The position numbers and the translations under genes were made by a program. DNA of 64,000 bases from Archangium violaceum. Its GTDB lineage: Bacteria; Myxococcota; Myxococcia; Myxococcales; Myxococcaceae. Location of the stretch: contig NZ_CP069396.1 in the NCBI RefSeq assembly GCF_016887565.1, positions 5,376,001-5,440,000 on the forward strand, written 5' to 3'. Shown here in pieces: positions 42,714 through 50,602 of the stretch (positions are counted from its first letter, which is position 1; each line of letters opens with the position of its first letter). Under the pieces are notes generated by a model that had not been told where the DNA came from, made no database searches, and was given only the letters and a program-made list of their open reading frames with translations.

Positions 42714-43964
42714 ATGATTCGCGCCCGCCCCGTCCGCGCCGACCGTCCCGCCGACCTCGAGCCGACCCTGCTCCGCATGGGGCTGCCCGCTCCCGCCCGA
42801 GAGCACCTGCTGGAGAAGCTGCCCGCGCTGCACGTGCTGCTCACGGGCCTGGAGCGCGAGCAGGGCCGCTTCCTCTCCGGCCTCTTCGCGTCCTCGGTGG
42901 CGCCCGGGCGCGAGGAGTTCCCTTCCTGGGTGGCGGGCGACGAGCGCACGCGGCCCGGCACCGGGCTCCTCTCCGGACGCAAGGTGCAGTTCGAGCGCGT
43001 GGTGGCAGAGGCGAAGGCCCGGCCGGAGCTGGCCGCACTGGGCGCGGCGCTGGCTCGTGTGCTGGAGGCCTCGGCTCCGCCCGCCGCCCTGGTGCTGGGC
43101 GGTCGCACCTTCTCCTTTGGGACGCGCACCTACGTCATGGGCGTGGTGAACGTGACCCCGGACAGCTTCTCGGACGGCGGGCGCTACTTCGACACCGAGC
43201 GGGCCATCGCGCACGGGCTGCGGCTGGCCGAGGCGGGCGCGGACATCCTGGACGTGGGCGGTGAGTCCACCCGGCCCGGCTCCCCGCCCGTGTCCGCCGA
43301 GGAGGAGGTGGCCCGCATCGTCCCCGTCATCCAGGGCCTGCGCGCCCGCACGGAGGTGCCCATCTCCGTGGACACCACCAAGGCGGCGGTGGCCCGCGAG
43401 GCGCTGAAGGCCGGCGCGGTGCTCGTCAACGACATCAGCGGCTTCCTCTTCGACCCGGAACTGCCCCGCGTGACCGCCGAGGCGGGCGCGGCCTGTTGTC
43501 TCATGCACATCCAGGGCACCCCCGAGACGATGCAGAAGGACCCCCACTACGAGGACGTGGTGGACGAGGTGCTCGCCTTCCTGGAGGACGGCGTGGCGCG
43601 GGCGGTGGCCGCGGGCGTGCCGCGCGAGCGTGTGCTGGTGGACCCCGGCATCGGCTTCGGCAAGACGCTCGGGCACAACCTCTTCCTGCTGCGGCGGCTG
43701 GGGGAGCTGCGCGTGCTGGGGCTGCCGGTGCTGGTGGGCACCAGCCGCAAGTCGTTCCTCGGGAAGCTCGCGGGGGGGAAGCCGGCGAACGAGCGTCTGG
43801 CGGCGACATTGGGCTCCGTGGCCGCCGTCGCCGCGGCGGGGGACGCGGACTTCGTGCGCGTGCACGACGTGGCCGAGGTCCGGGACGCGCTCGCCGTGGC
43901 GGATGCCGTGCGCGCGGCGGGGGAGGGCGGGTCGCTCTACCTGGCGGGAAAAGTACGAGACTGA
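42714..43964 (+). CDS. folP: dihydropteroate synthase with N-terminal extension
   Basis: A 416-residue protein, about 130 longer than a typical FolP. The DHPS barrel begins near residue 138 (YVMGVVNVTPDSFSDGGRYF), then DILDVGGESTRPGSPPVSAE, VPISVDTTKAAVAREALKAG, VNDISGFLFD, DPGIGFGKTLGHN and VGTSRKSFLGKL, covering the pterin- and pABA-binding loops. It condenses hydroxymethyl-dihydropterin diphosphate with p-aminobenzoate. The first 125 residues (LLRMGLPAPAREHLLEKLPA, GREEFPSWVAGDERTRPGTG) resemble an N-terminal region I have seen in deltaproteobacterial FolP but do not match a named domain. ATG 42714 is the first plausible start after the ftsH terminator. Confidence 0.92.
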   Translation: MIRARPVRADRPADLEPTLLRMGLPAPAREHLLEKLPALHVLLTGLEREQGRFLSGLFASSVAPGREEFPSWVAGDERTRPGTGLLSGRKVQFERVVAEAKARPELAALGAALARVLEASAPPAALVLGGRTFSFGTRTYVMGVVNVTPDSFSDGGRYFDTERAIAHGLRLAEAGADILDVGGESTRPGSPPVSAEEEVARIVPVIQGLRARTEVPISVDTTKAAVAREALKAGAVLVNDISGFLFDPELPRVTAEAGAACCLMHIQGTPETMQKDPHYEDVVDEVLAFLEDGVARAVAAGVPRERVLVDPGIGFGKTLGHNLFLLRRLGELRVLGLPVLVGTSRKSFLGKLAGGKPANERLAATLGSVAAVAAAGDADFVRVHDVAEVRDALAVADAVRAAGEGGSLYLAGKVRD

Positions 43965-44158
43965 GGGAGTGTCTCCCCCACGGCGGATGTGCGCCCCGAG
44001 ACGACCCACCACGGGGAGGGGCAGCCTGACTGGCCGCAAGCTTGTTTAGGGGGCTCGTACTCCCTAGCTTCGGGGCCTGTGGAGGGCAGGGTATAAGCCC
44101 TCGGCGTCGGAGGTTCCGGCTTCAGGGCCGGGCTCAGGGAAAGGTGGAGCGGCACACC

Positions 44159-45553
44159 ATGGCTTACAGGATGAACATGCCCCCCAAGGAAGAGCGGGCG
44201 TCGCAGCGACTGTTCGGCACGGACGGCGTCCGGGGCGTCGCCAACGTGTACCCCATGACGGCGGAGGTCGCGATGCAGCTCGGACGAGCGCTCGCGCACC
44301 TCATCCGCAACGGGCCCCACCGGCACCGCGTCATCATCGGCAAGGACACGCGGCTGTCCGGCTACATGCTCGAGCAGGCGCTCGCCGCCGGCATCATCTC
44401 CATGGGCGTGGATGTGGACCTGGTGGGTCCTCTGCCCACACCGGGCATCGCCAATCTCACCACCTCGATGCGCGCCGACGCCGGCGCCGTCATCTCCGCC
44501 TCGCACAACCCGTACCAGGACAACGGCATCAAGTTCTTCTGGCGCGACGGCTTCAAGCTGCCGGACGAGACGGAGGCCAAAATTGAAGAGCTGGTGGCCA
44601 GCGGCGCCATCGACTCCATCCGCCCCACCGCGACGAAGATCGGCCGGGCCTTCCGCCTGGAGGACGCGCGCGGGCGCTACATCGTGTTCCTCAAGACGAC
44701 CTTCCCCCGCGAGCTGACGCTGGAGGGGATGACCATCGTCGTCGACTGCGCCAATGGCGCCGCCTACAAGACGGCCCCGGCGGTGCTCGAGGAGCTGGGC
44801 GCCAAGGTGATTGCCCTGGGCGTGCAGCCGGACGGCAAGAACATCAACAACAAGTGCGGCGCGCTCTACCCGGAGAACCTCTCCCGCGCGGTGGTGAAGC
44901 ACGGGGCGAACGTGGGCATCGCGCTGGACGGTGACGCGGACCGGCTCATCGTCGTGGACGAGAAGGGCAACGTGGTGGATGGCGACGCCATCATGGCCAT
45001 CTGCACCGGCGAGCTCGTCACCCGCAAGGAGCTGAAGAAGAAGACGCTCGTGTCCACGGTGATGAGCAACATCGGCCTGGAGCGGGCGGTGGCGCGCTGG
45101 GGCGTGAAGGTCGTGCGCACCAAGGTGGGTGACCGCTACGTCGTCGAGGAGATGCGCAAGAACGGCTACAACATCGGTGGCGAGCAGAGCGGCCACCTCA
45201 TCTTCTCGGACCACACCACCACGGGCGACGGCACCCTGGCCGCGCTGCAGCTGCTGGCCGTCATGTGCCGCCAGCAGAAGCCCGTGAGCGAGCTGGCCTC
45301 CATCTTCGAGCCCGTGCCGCAGACGCTCGTCAACGTGGTCGTCAAGCAGAAGCGCGAGCTGGGCGAGCTGCCCACGGTGATGAGGGCCATCCAGGACGTG
45401 GAGAAGAAGCTGGGCAAGGAGGGCCGGGTGCTGGTGCGCTTCTCCGGCACCGAGCCCAAGGCCCGCGTCCTCATCGAGGGCACCGACGCCGCGCGCAACG
45501 AGCAGTACGCCCGGGAGATCGCCGAGGCGCTCTCCAAGGCGCTCAACGGTTGA
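44159..45553 (+). CDS. glmM: phosphoglucosamine mutase
   Basis: A 464-residue protein that interconverts glucosamine-6-phosphate and glucosamine-1-phosphate for UDP-GlcNAc and cell-wall synthesis. ATG 44159 has AAGGTGGAG upstream; MNMPPKEE four codons later is an alternative. [13 protein letters not shown] opens domain 1. The phosphoserine loop is [16 protein letters not shown], the metal loop [13 protein letters not shown], the sugar loop [10 protein letters not shown] and the phosphate loop [16 protein letters not shown]. In many bacteria a diadenylate cyclase pair lies between folP and glmM; here only 194 bp separate them. pdxJ follows within 67 bp. Confidence 0.95.
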   Translation: MAYRMNMPPKEERASQRLFGTDGVRGVANVYPMTAEVAMQLGRALAHLIRNGPHRHRVIIGKDTRLSGYMLEQALAAGIISMGVDVDLVGPLPTPGIANLTTSMRADAGAVISASHNPYQDNGIKFFWRDGFKLPDETEAKIEELVASGAIDSIRPTATKIGRAFRLEDARGRYIVFLKTTFPRELTLEGMTIVVDCANGAAYKTAPAVLEELGAKVIALGVQPDGKNINNKCGALYPENLSRAVVKHGANVGIALDGDADRLIVVDEKGNVVDGDAIMAICTGELVTRKELKKKTLVSTVMSNIGLERAVARWGVKVVRTKVGDRYVVEEMRKNGYNIGGEQSGHLIFSDHTTTGDGTLAALQLLAVMCRQQKPVSELASIFEPVPQTLVNVVVKQKRELGELPTVMRAIQDVEKKLGKEGRVLVRFSGTEPKARVLIEGTDAARNEQYAREIAEALSKALNG

Positions 45554-45620
45554 CATCCGGTCTCGGGCCGCCAATAGAAGGGCGCGCGTGCGCTGGTACG
45601 CGCGCCAGGGAGCGGCCGAG

Positions 45621-46346
45621 ATGGGACAGCGATTGGGTGTGAATGTGGACCACGTGGCGACGCTGCGTCAGGCGCGGCGCACCACGTACCCGGATCCGGT
45701 GACGGCGGCGGCCATCGCCGAGCTGGCCGGTGCCGGGCAGATCACCATCCACCTGCGGGAAGACCGGCGTCACATCCAGGAGCGCGACCTGCGCATCCTC
45801 CGGGAGACCGTCCAGACGCTGCTCAACCTGGAGATGGCGGCCACCCAGGAGATGGTGAAGATCGCCTACGAGCACAAGCCGGACGTGGTGACGCTGGTGC
45901 CCGAGCGGCGCGAGGAGCTCACCACCGAGGGCGGGCTCGACGTGGCCGGCCAGCGGGATCCGCTCGCGAAGATCATCAAGAACCTCAAGGACGGGGACAT
46001 CCCCGTGTCGCTGTTCATCGATCCGGACCTGGACCAGGTGCGGGCGTCGCACAAGGTGAACGCGGACCGGATCGAATTGCACACCGGGCGCTACTGCGAG
46101 GCGCGCAACGAGCGCGAGCGGACGCGGGAGCTGAGCCGCATCGTGGACGCGGCGAAGGCGGCGGCGCGGCTGGGCATGACGGTGGCGGCGGGCCACGGGC
46201 TCAACTACGACAACGTGCTGCCCATCGCGCGCATCCAGGAGATCGACGAGCTGAACATCGGTCACTCCATCGTCGCGCGGGCGGTGCTGGTGGGCTTCGA
46301 GCGGGCGGTGCGGGAGATGGTCGAGCTGATGCGCAACCCGGGATAG
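45621..46346 (+). CDS. pdxJ: pyridoxine 5'-phosphate synthase
   Basis: A 241-residue protein. ATG 45621 follows GGGAGCGGCCGAG; an in-frame GTG at 45588 is less likely. It condenses 3-amino-2-oxopropyl phosphate with deoxyxylulose-5-phosphate to make vitamin B6. Family motifs: [75 protein letters not shown] and [16 protein letters not shown]. The next gene starts 5 bp after its stop, giving a pdxJ-acpS-nnr-tsaE operon. Confidence 0.95.
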   Translation: MGQRLGVNVDHVATLRQARRTTYPDPVTAAAIAELAGAGQITIHLREDRRHIQERDLRILRETVQTLLNLEMAATQEMVKIAYEHKPDVVTLVPERREELTTEGGLDVAGQRDPLAKIIKNLKDGDIPVSLFIDPDLDQVRASHKVNADRIELHTGRYCEARNERERTRELSRIVDAAKAAARLGMTVAAGHGLNYDNVLPIARIQEIDELNIGHSIVARAVLVGFERAVREMVELMRNPG

Positions 46347-46351
46347 GTGCC

Positions 46352-46729
46352 ATGGCGATCCTCGGCCTGGGGATGGACATCTGCTCGGTGGCGCGCATCC
46401 AGCGCATCCTCGACGGGCCGCGCGCCGAGCGCTTCCTGGAGCGGGTGTACACGGAGGCCGAGCGGGCGCTGTGTGGCGCGCGAGCGGACGCGGCCAGTGC
46501 CTACGCGGCCCGCTTCGCCGCCAAGGAGGCCCTGGTGAAGGCGCTGGGCGCGCCTCCGGGCCTCACCTGGCAGGACATGGAGGTGGTGCGCCAGGGCGGT
46601 CCGCCGGGCTTCCGCCTCTCCGGGGTGGCTCTCCAGGAGATGGAGAAGCGAGGCGCGGAGGCCCTGCTCGCGCTCACCCATGACGCGGGGGTCGCCGCCG
46701 CGACGGTCATCCTTCAGAAAAGGAGCTGA
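46352..46729 (+). CDS. acpS: holo-[acyl-carrier-protein] synthase
   Basis: A 125-residue protein; GGATAGGTGCC precedes ATG 46352. It transfers 4'-phosphopantetheine from CoA to apo-ACP. The magnesium-binding start GLGMDICSVARIQRIL and the second motif YAARFAAKEALVKALG are intact, and the length is standard. In its operon it lies 5 bp after pdxJ and 3 bp before nnr. Confidence 0.94.
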   Translation: MAILGLGMDICSVARIQRILDGPRAERFLERVYTEAERALCGARADAASAYAARFAAKEALVKALGAPPGLTWQDMEVVRQGGPPGFRLSGVALQEMEKRGAEALLALTHDAGVAAATVILQKRS

Positions 46730-46732
46730 GCC

Positions 46733-48265
46733 ATGCGCCGTGCCCTCACCGCCGCGAGGATGCGCGCGGCCGACCAGGCCGCCGAGTCCCGTTTCGGCAT
46801 GCCGTCCCCTTTGCTGATGGAGAACGCCGGCCGGTTCCTCGCGGACGCGGCGCGCGAGCTGGGCGCCCCGGAGGGGCGGTACGTGGTGGTGTGCGGGCCG
46901 GGCAACAACGGCGGGGACGGGCTGGTGGCGGCGCGCTTCCTCCACGCCGCCGGGCTCCCCGTGACGCTGGTGCTGGTGGGCGACAGGGCGAAGCTGACGC
47001 CCGAGTCGAAGCGCAACCTGCACGCGCTCGGGCCCTCGGGGATTCAGCCCCAGCCGCTCGGGGCGGTGGCGGAGCCTCGGGGCGGGGACGTGGTGGTGGA
47101 CGCGCTCTTCGGCACGGGGCTCACGCGGGCTCCGGCCGGGGAGTTCGCCGAGGCCATCCAGCACATGCTCCGCTGGCGCGCGGCGGGCGCGAAGGTGGTG
47201 GCCGCAGACATCCCCTCGGGGCTGCACACGGACACCGGCGAGCCCTTCTCTCCCTGCGTGGAGGCGGACGTCACCGTCACCTTCGGCTTCCTCAAGCAGG
47301 GGCAGGTGCTGGAGCCCGGCGCCACCCTGTGCGGCGAGCTGCGGTGCGTGGACATCGGCATTCCTCCCGAGGCCGCCGAGCCCCACCCGGGCGTGGAGCT
47401 GTTCCTCGTCGAGGAGTCGGATGCGCGAGGGGCCATCGCTCCGCGCCGCTCGGACACGCACAAGGGCACCTACGGGCACGTGCTGGTGGTGGCCGGCAGC
47501 CACGGCAAGTCCGGCGCGGCGGCCATGTCCGCCCTGGGAGCGCTGCGCGCGGGCGCGGGGCTCGTCACCGTGGCCACCCGCTCCGAGGTGGTGGAGTCGG
47601 TGCTGGGCCATGCGCCCGAGGTGATGGGGTGGCCGTTGGAGAACCGGGGGCCGCTCGGCATGGCGGACCTGGAGCCCCTGCTGGAGGCGGCGGAGAAGAA
47701 GGACGTGCTCGTCGTGGGGCCCGGCATCCCCCGGGGCCCGGAGACGACGAAGCTCCTGGGCGAGCTGCTCTCGCGCGTGGATGCGCCCGCGGTGCTGGAC
47801 GCGGACGCGCTCAACGCCGTGGCCACGGACCTGGACGTGCTGCGCCGGGCGAAGGGGCCGCTGGTGCTCACCCCGCACCCGGGCGAGATGTCCCGGCTCA
47901 CGGGCGTGCCCACGAAGGATCTCCAGAAGGCCCGCGTGGAGGTGGCGCGGGACTTCGCGCGCACGCACGGGGTGACGCTGGTGCTCAAGGGCGCTCGGAC
48001 GCTCATCGCTCACGCGGATGGCTCCGTGTACGTCAACCCCACCGGCAACCCGGGCATGGCCACCGGAGGCATGGGGGACGTGCTGAGCGGCGTGCTGGGC
48101 GCGCTGCTGGGACAGGGCCTGAAGCTCCCCGAGGCCGCCTGGACTGCGGTCTACGCGCACGGGCTGTCGGCGGACCTGATGGTGGCCCGGCGCGGCAGGC
48201 TGGGGTTGATCGCCACGGACGTGGCCAAGGGGATGTGCAACGTGTGGACGAGGTGGAACCGATGA
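46733..48265 (+). CDS. nnr: bifunctional NAD(P)HX epimerase/dehydratase
   Basis: A 510-residue protein; AAAAGGAGCTGAGCC leads to ATG 46733. It repairs hydrated NADH/NADPH. The N-terminal epimerase (YjeF-N, residues about 1-215) has VVVCGPGNNGGDGLVAARFL and DALFGTGLTRAPAG. The C-terminal ADP/ATP-dependent dehydratase (YjeF-C) has KGTYGHVLVVAGSHGKSGAA, VVGPGIPRGPETTKL, VLDADALNAV, LTPHPGEMSRLTG, LKGARTLIAHADG and NPGMATGGMGDVLSG. Its stop overlaps the tsaE start (ATGA). Confidence 0.95.
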   Translation: MRRALTAARMRAADQAAESRFGMPSPLLMENAGRFLADAARELGAPEGRYVVVCGPGNNGGDGLVAARFLHAAGLPVTLVLVGDRAKLTPESKRNLHALGPSGIQPQPLGAVAEPRGGDVVVDALFGTGLTRAPAGEFAEAIQHMLRWRAAGAKVVAADIPSGLHTDTGEPFSPCVEADVTVTFGFLKQGQVLEPGATLCGELRCVDIGIPPEAAEPHPGVELFLVEESDARGAIAPRRSDTHKGTYGHVLVVAGSHGKSGAAAMSALGALRAGAGLVTVATRSEVVESVLGHAPEVMGWPLENRGPLGMADLEPLLEAAEKKDVLVVGPGIPRGPETTKLLGELLSRVDAPAVLDADALNAVATDLDVLRRAKGPLVLTPHPGEMSRLTGVPTKDLQKARVEVARDFARTHGVTLVLKGARTLIAHADGSVYVNPTGNPGMATGGMGDVLSGVLGALLGQGLKLPEAAWTAVYAHGLSADLMVARRGRLGLIATDVAKGMCNVWTRWNR

Positions 48266-48738
48266 GCGCGCCCTCGCTGGGCCGCACGGTGCTGTCGGGC
48301 TCGCCCGAGGAGACGCACCGGCTGGGAGTCCGGCTCGGGGAGCTGCTCCAGCCGGGGGACTTCGTGGGCCTGGTGGGCGACCTGGGCGCGGGCAAGACGC
48401 ACCTGGTGCGCGGCGTGGCCGAGGGCGCGGGCGTGTCGCGCTCGGAGGTGGCCAGCCCCACCTTCGCCATCGTCTACCCCTACCGGGGCCGGGTGCCGCT
48501 CTACCACGCGGACCTCTACCGGCTGGCCGACTACGACGAGCTGTACGCCACGGGCTTCCTGGACCTGGTGGGCGGGGACGGCGCGGTGCTGGTGGAGTGG
48601 CTGGACAGGGTTCCGGAGGCCGCGCCCCGCGAGTACCTGCGCATCACCCTCCGGGACACCGGCGAGGAGTCGCGCGAGCTGGTGGCCGAGGCCTGGGGCT
48701 CGCGGCCCGCGGCGCTGCTGAAGGCGTGGCTGGGGTAG
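48262..48738 (+). CDS. tsaE: tRNA t6A biosynthesis ATPase TsaE
   Basis: A 158-residue protein starting in the ATGA overlap with nnr. Walker A is VGDLGAGKTHLVRGVAEG; then VASPTFAIVYPYRG, LYHADLYRLADYDEL and VLVEWLDRVPEAAPREYLRI, all family hallmarks. It powers the TsaBCDE machinery that makes N6-threonylcarbamoyl-adenosine at position 37 of ANN-decoding tRNAs. It is the last gene of the pdxJ-acpS-nnr-tsaE operon. Confidence 0.94.
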   Translation: MSAPSLGRTVLSGSPEETHRLGVRLGELLQPGDFVGLVGDLGAGKTHLVRGVAEGAGVSRSEVASPTFAIVYPYRGRVPLYHADLYRLADYDELYATGFLDLVGGDGAVLVEWLDRVPEAAPREYLRITLRDTGEESRELVAEAWGSRPAALLKAWLG

Positions 48739-48893
48739 GGGACTTCAGCTGGTCGTCGTCGCCCTGGCGGACTTCGGGCCTGGTTCCGGAGTCCGCCTGC
48801 GGGTCTGGCGGGGGCGCCAGAGAGCATTCCAGCGGACAGTGGGAGGCCGCCATCCTGGGCAGAGCCTCCCGGTCCCTGGGTATCTTCCGCCCC

Positions 48894-49334
48894 ATGCCCC
48901 TCTCCCACGCAGCGAAGTGGCTCCTGGTGGTTGTCCCGCTGGCCGGCGCGGTGCTGGCCGGGTGTGGCGCCATCGAGCCTCCCCCTCAGCAGCATCCCCA
49001 TGCCACCGTCACCTTCGAGGTGACCGTCCCTGCCGACACTCCGGCCGACGCGGTCGTCCTCGTGGTGGGCTCGGACCCCTCACTCGGGACGGACACGGCT
49101 CAGGGCTTCCAACTCCGCCGTCAGCGTGAGCGGCTCTATTCGGGCTCGGTGCGCCTCGCGGTGGGCTCGGAGGTGTCCTTCGAGCTCTGGGTGGGTGACG
49201 CGTGGCGCCCCGAGCTCGCCATGGACGGCTCGCCCATGTCCCGCCACACCTTCCGGGTGGAGGGGGACATGACGGTGCCCGCCACCGTGGCTCGCTGGGG
49301 CGCTCCGAGCAGCGGTCCCCCGCCGAGGGAATGA
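48894..49334 (+). CDS. small lipoprotein with CBM20-like domain
   Basis: A 146-residue protein from ATG 48894 with lipobox VLAGC. The mature domain follows the starch-binding CBM20 pattern: ATVTFEVTVPADTPADAVVL at the start, an Arg/Tyr-Ser-Gly turn (RQRERLYSGSVRLAVGSEVS), FELWVGDAW, and the ending RHTFRVEGDMTVPATVARW, which is the classic final CBM20 strand. The usual Gly-x-x-x-x-x-Gly-W-x sugar-binding Trp is not clear (VVGSDPSLGTDTA), so carbohydrate binding is uncertain. It is anchored in the envelope by inference. Confidence 0.7.
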   Translation: MPLSHAAKWLLVVVPLAGAVLAGCGAIEPPPQQHPHATVTFEVTVPADTPADAVVLVVGSDPSLGTDTAQGFQLRRQRERLYSGSVRLAVGSEVSFELWVGDAWRPELAMDGSPMSRHTFRVEGDMTVPATVARWGAPSSGPPPRE

Positions 49335-49399
49335 GGGCGAGGACCCCTGGTCCGAGCCCACATCTCCCCATACGTCAGCTTCGATGTTGGAGATTTCAA

Positions 49400-50602
49400 A
49401 TGAGCAACGGCCCCGATTCCAGACGCCCCCGGCCCTGGCGTGTGCTCATCGTCGATGACGATGCCGCCAGTCGGAGGACGGCATCGGCGCTGCTGTCACC
49501 CGCCGGTTACGAGGTGGTCTTCGCCATCAACGGCGAAGAGGCGCTGGCCGTCGTGGGCGAGGCTCACCCCGACCTGGTGCTGCTGGACGTGATGATGCCG
49601 GGTCTGGACGGCATCGAGGTCTGCCGCCGCCTGCGCGAGCGCTCGGGGAAGGACTACGTCCCCATCATCCTCCTCACGGCGTTGGATGGGAGGCGAGAGG
49701 TCGTCCTCGGGCTCGAGGCCGGCGCCGATGACTTCCTCACCAAGCCGGTGCATGGGGCGGAGCTGCGTGCCCGCGTGGCCAACCTCCTCAAGGTGCGCGC
49801 CTACCACCAGCTCCTCACCACGCAGCGCGACAGCGCCCTGGCCACCGTGGACGAGCTGCGCCAGCAGATCCTCCAGGCCGATCGCCTGGCGACGCTCGGC
49901 ACCTTCGCCGCCGGCGTCAGTCACGAGCTCAACAACATCGCCCAGGTCCTCAATAGCGCCGTGGACGAGCTGCCTCCCCAGCCGCCCGCTCCCGAGGACG
50001 CGGACGCCCGGGACACGCGCGAGGTGCTCGCGATGGCGACCCGTCACGTCACCGAGCTGGCCCGGACCATCCTCCGCATGGCCCGCCCCCAGGAGGAGGC
50101 CACGCCCCTGGCGGACCTGGGGCGGACGCTCGGTGAGGTGCGCGACATGCTGCGCCTCACGGGCCGCGCCCGGCACGTGCGCCTGTCGCTCGAGCTGCCC
50201 GAGACCCCCTGTGTCATCCAGGCCAGCCCGGTGCATGCGCAGCAGGTGTTCCTCAACCTCCTCGCCAACGCCGCGGATGCCCTGTCCGGGACGGCCCAAC
50301 CGGAGATCCAGGTCGGCGTGCGCCACGTTCCCGGAGGGCATATCGAGGCGTGGGTCCAGGACAATGGCCCCGGCATGAGCGAGGAGGTGCTCGCCCGCGT
50401 CTTCGAGCCCTTCTTCACCACCAAGCCCGCCGGTCAGGGCACGGGGCTGGGTTTGCCCGTCGTCAAACAGCTCGTAGAGTCGTGGGGTGGACATCTCCAC
50501 CTCCACAGCCGGCCGGGGCATGGCACCCGCGTCGTCGTGGAAGCCCGGGCGGCCCCCTCGCTCGCCACTTCCTCCTCTTCCGTTTCGAGTCTCCCTCCGT
50601 GA
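49400..50602 (+). CDS. response regulator-histidine kinase hybrid
   Basis: A 400-residue cytoplasmic protein; ATG 49400 follows GGAGATTTCAA. Residues about 14-130 are a receiver domain (VLIVDDDAASRR, phosphoacceptor Asp in LVLLDVMMPGLDG, Lys in DDFLTKPV). A short coiled linker (QRDSALATVDELRQQILQAD) leads to the histidine kinase core: H-box FAAGVSHELNNIAQVLN, N-box VFLNLLANAADALSG, G1 VQDNGPGMSEEV, F-box VFEPFFTTKP, G2 GTGLGLPVVKQLV. The order receiver-then-kinase suggests that phosphorylation of the receiver controls the kinase. It overlaps the next kinase gene by 4 bp. Confidence 0.9.
   Translation: MSNGPDSRRPRPWRVLIVDDDAASRRTASALLSPAGYEVVFAINGEEALAVVGEAHPDLVLLDVMMPGLDGIEVCRRLRERSGKDYVPIILLTALDGRREVVLGLEAGADDFLTKPVHGAELRARVANLLKVRAYHQLLTTQRDSALATVDELRQQILQADRLATLGTFAAGVSHELNNIAQVLNSAVDELPPQPPAPEDADARDTREVLAMATRHVTELARTILRMARPQEEATPLADLGRTLGEVRDMLRLTGRARHVRLSLELPETPCVIQASPVHAQQVFLNLLANAADALSGTAQPEIQVGVRHVPGGHIEAWVQDNGPGMSEEVLARVFEPFFTTKPAGQGTGLGLPVVKQLVESWGGHLHLHSRPGHGTRVVVEARAAPSLATSSSSVSSLPP

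Noticed and set aside
42714-42840. Later start for FolP that removes the N-terminal extension
   Set aside because: No ribosome site precedes the DHPS core, and the extension is in frame from the first ATG after the ftsH terminator.
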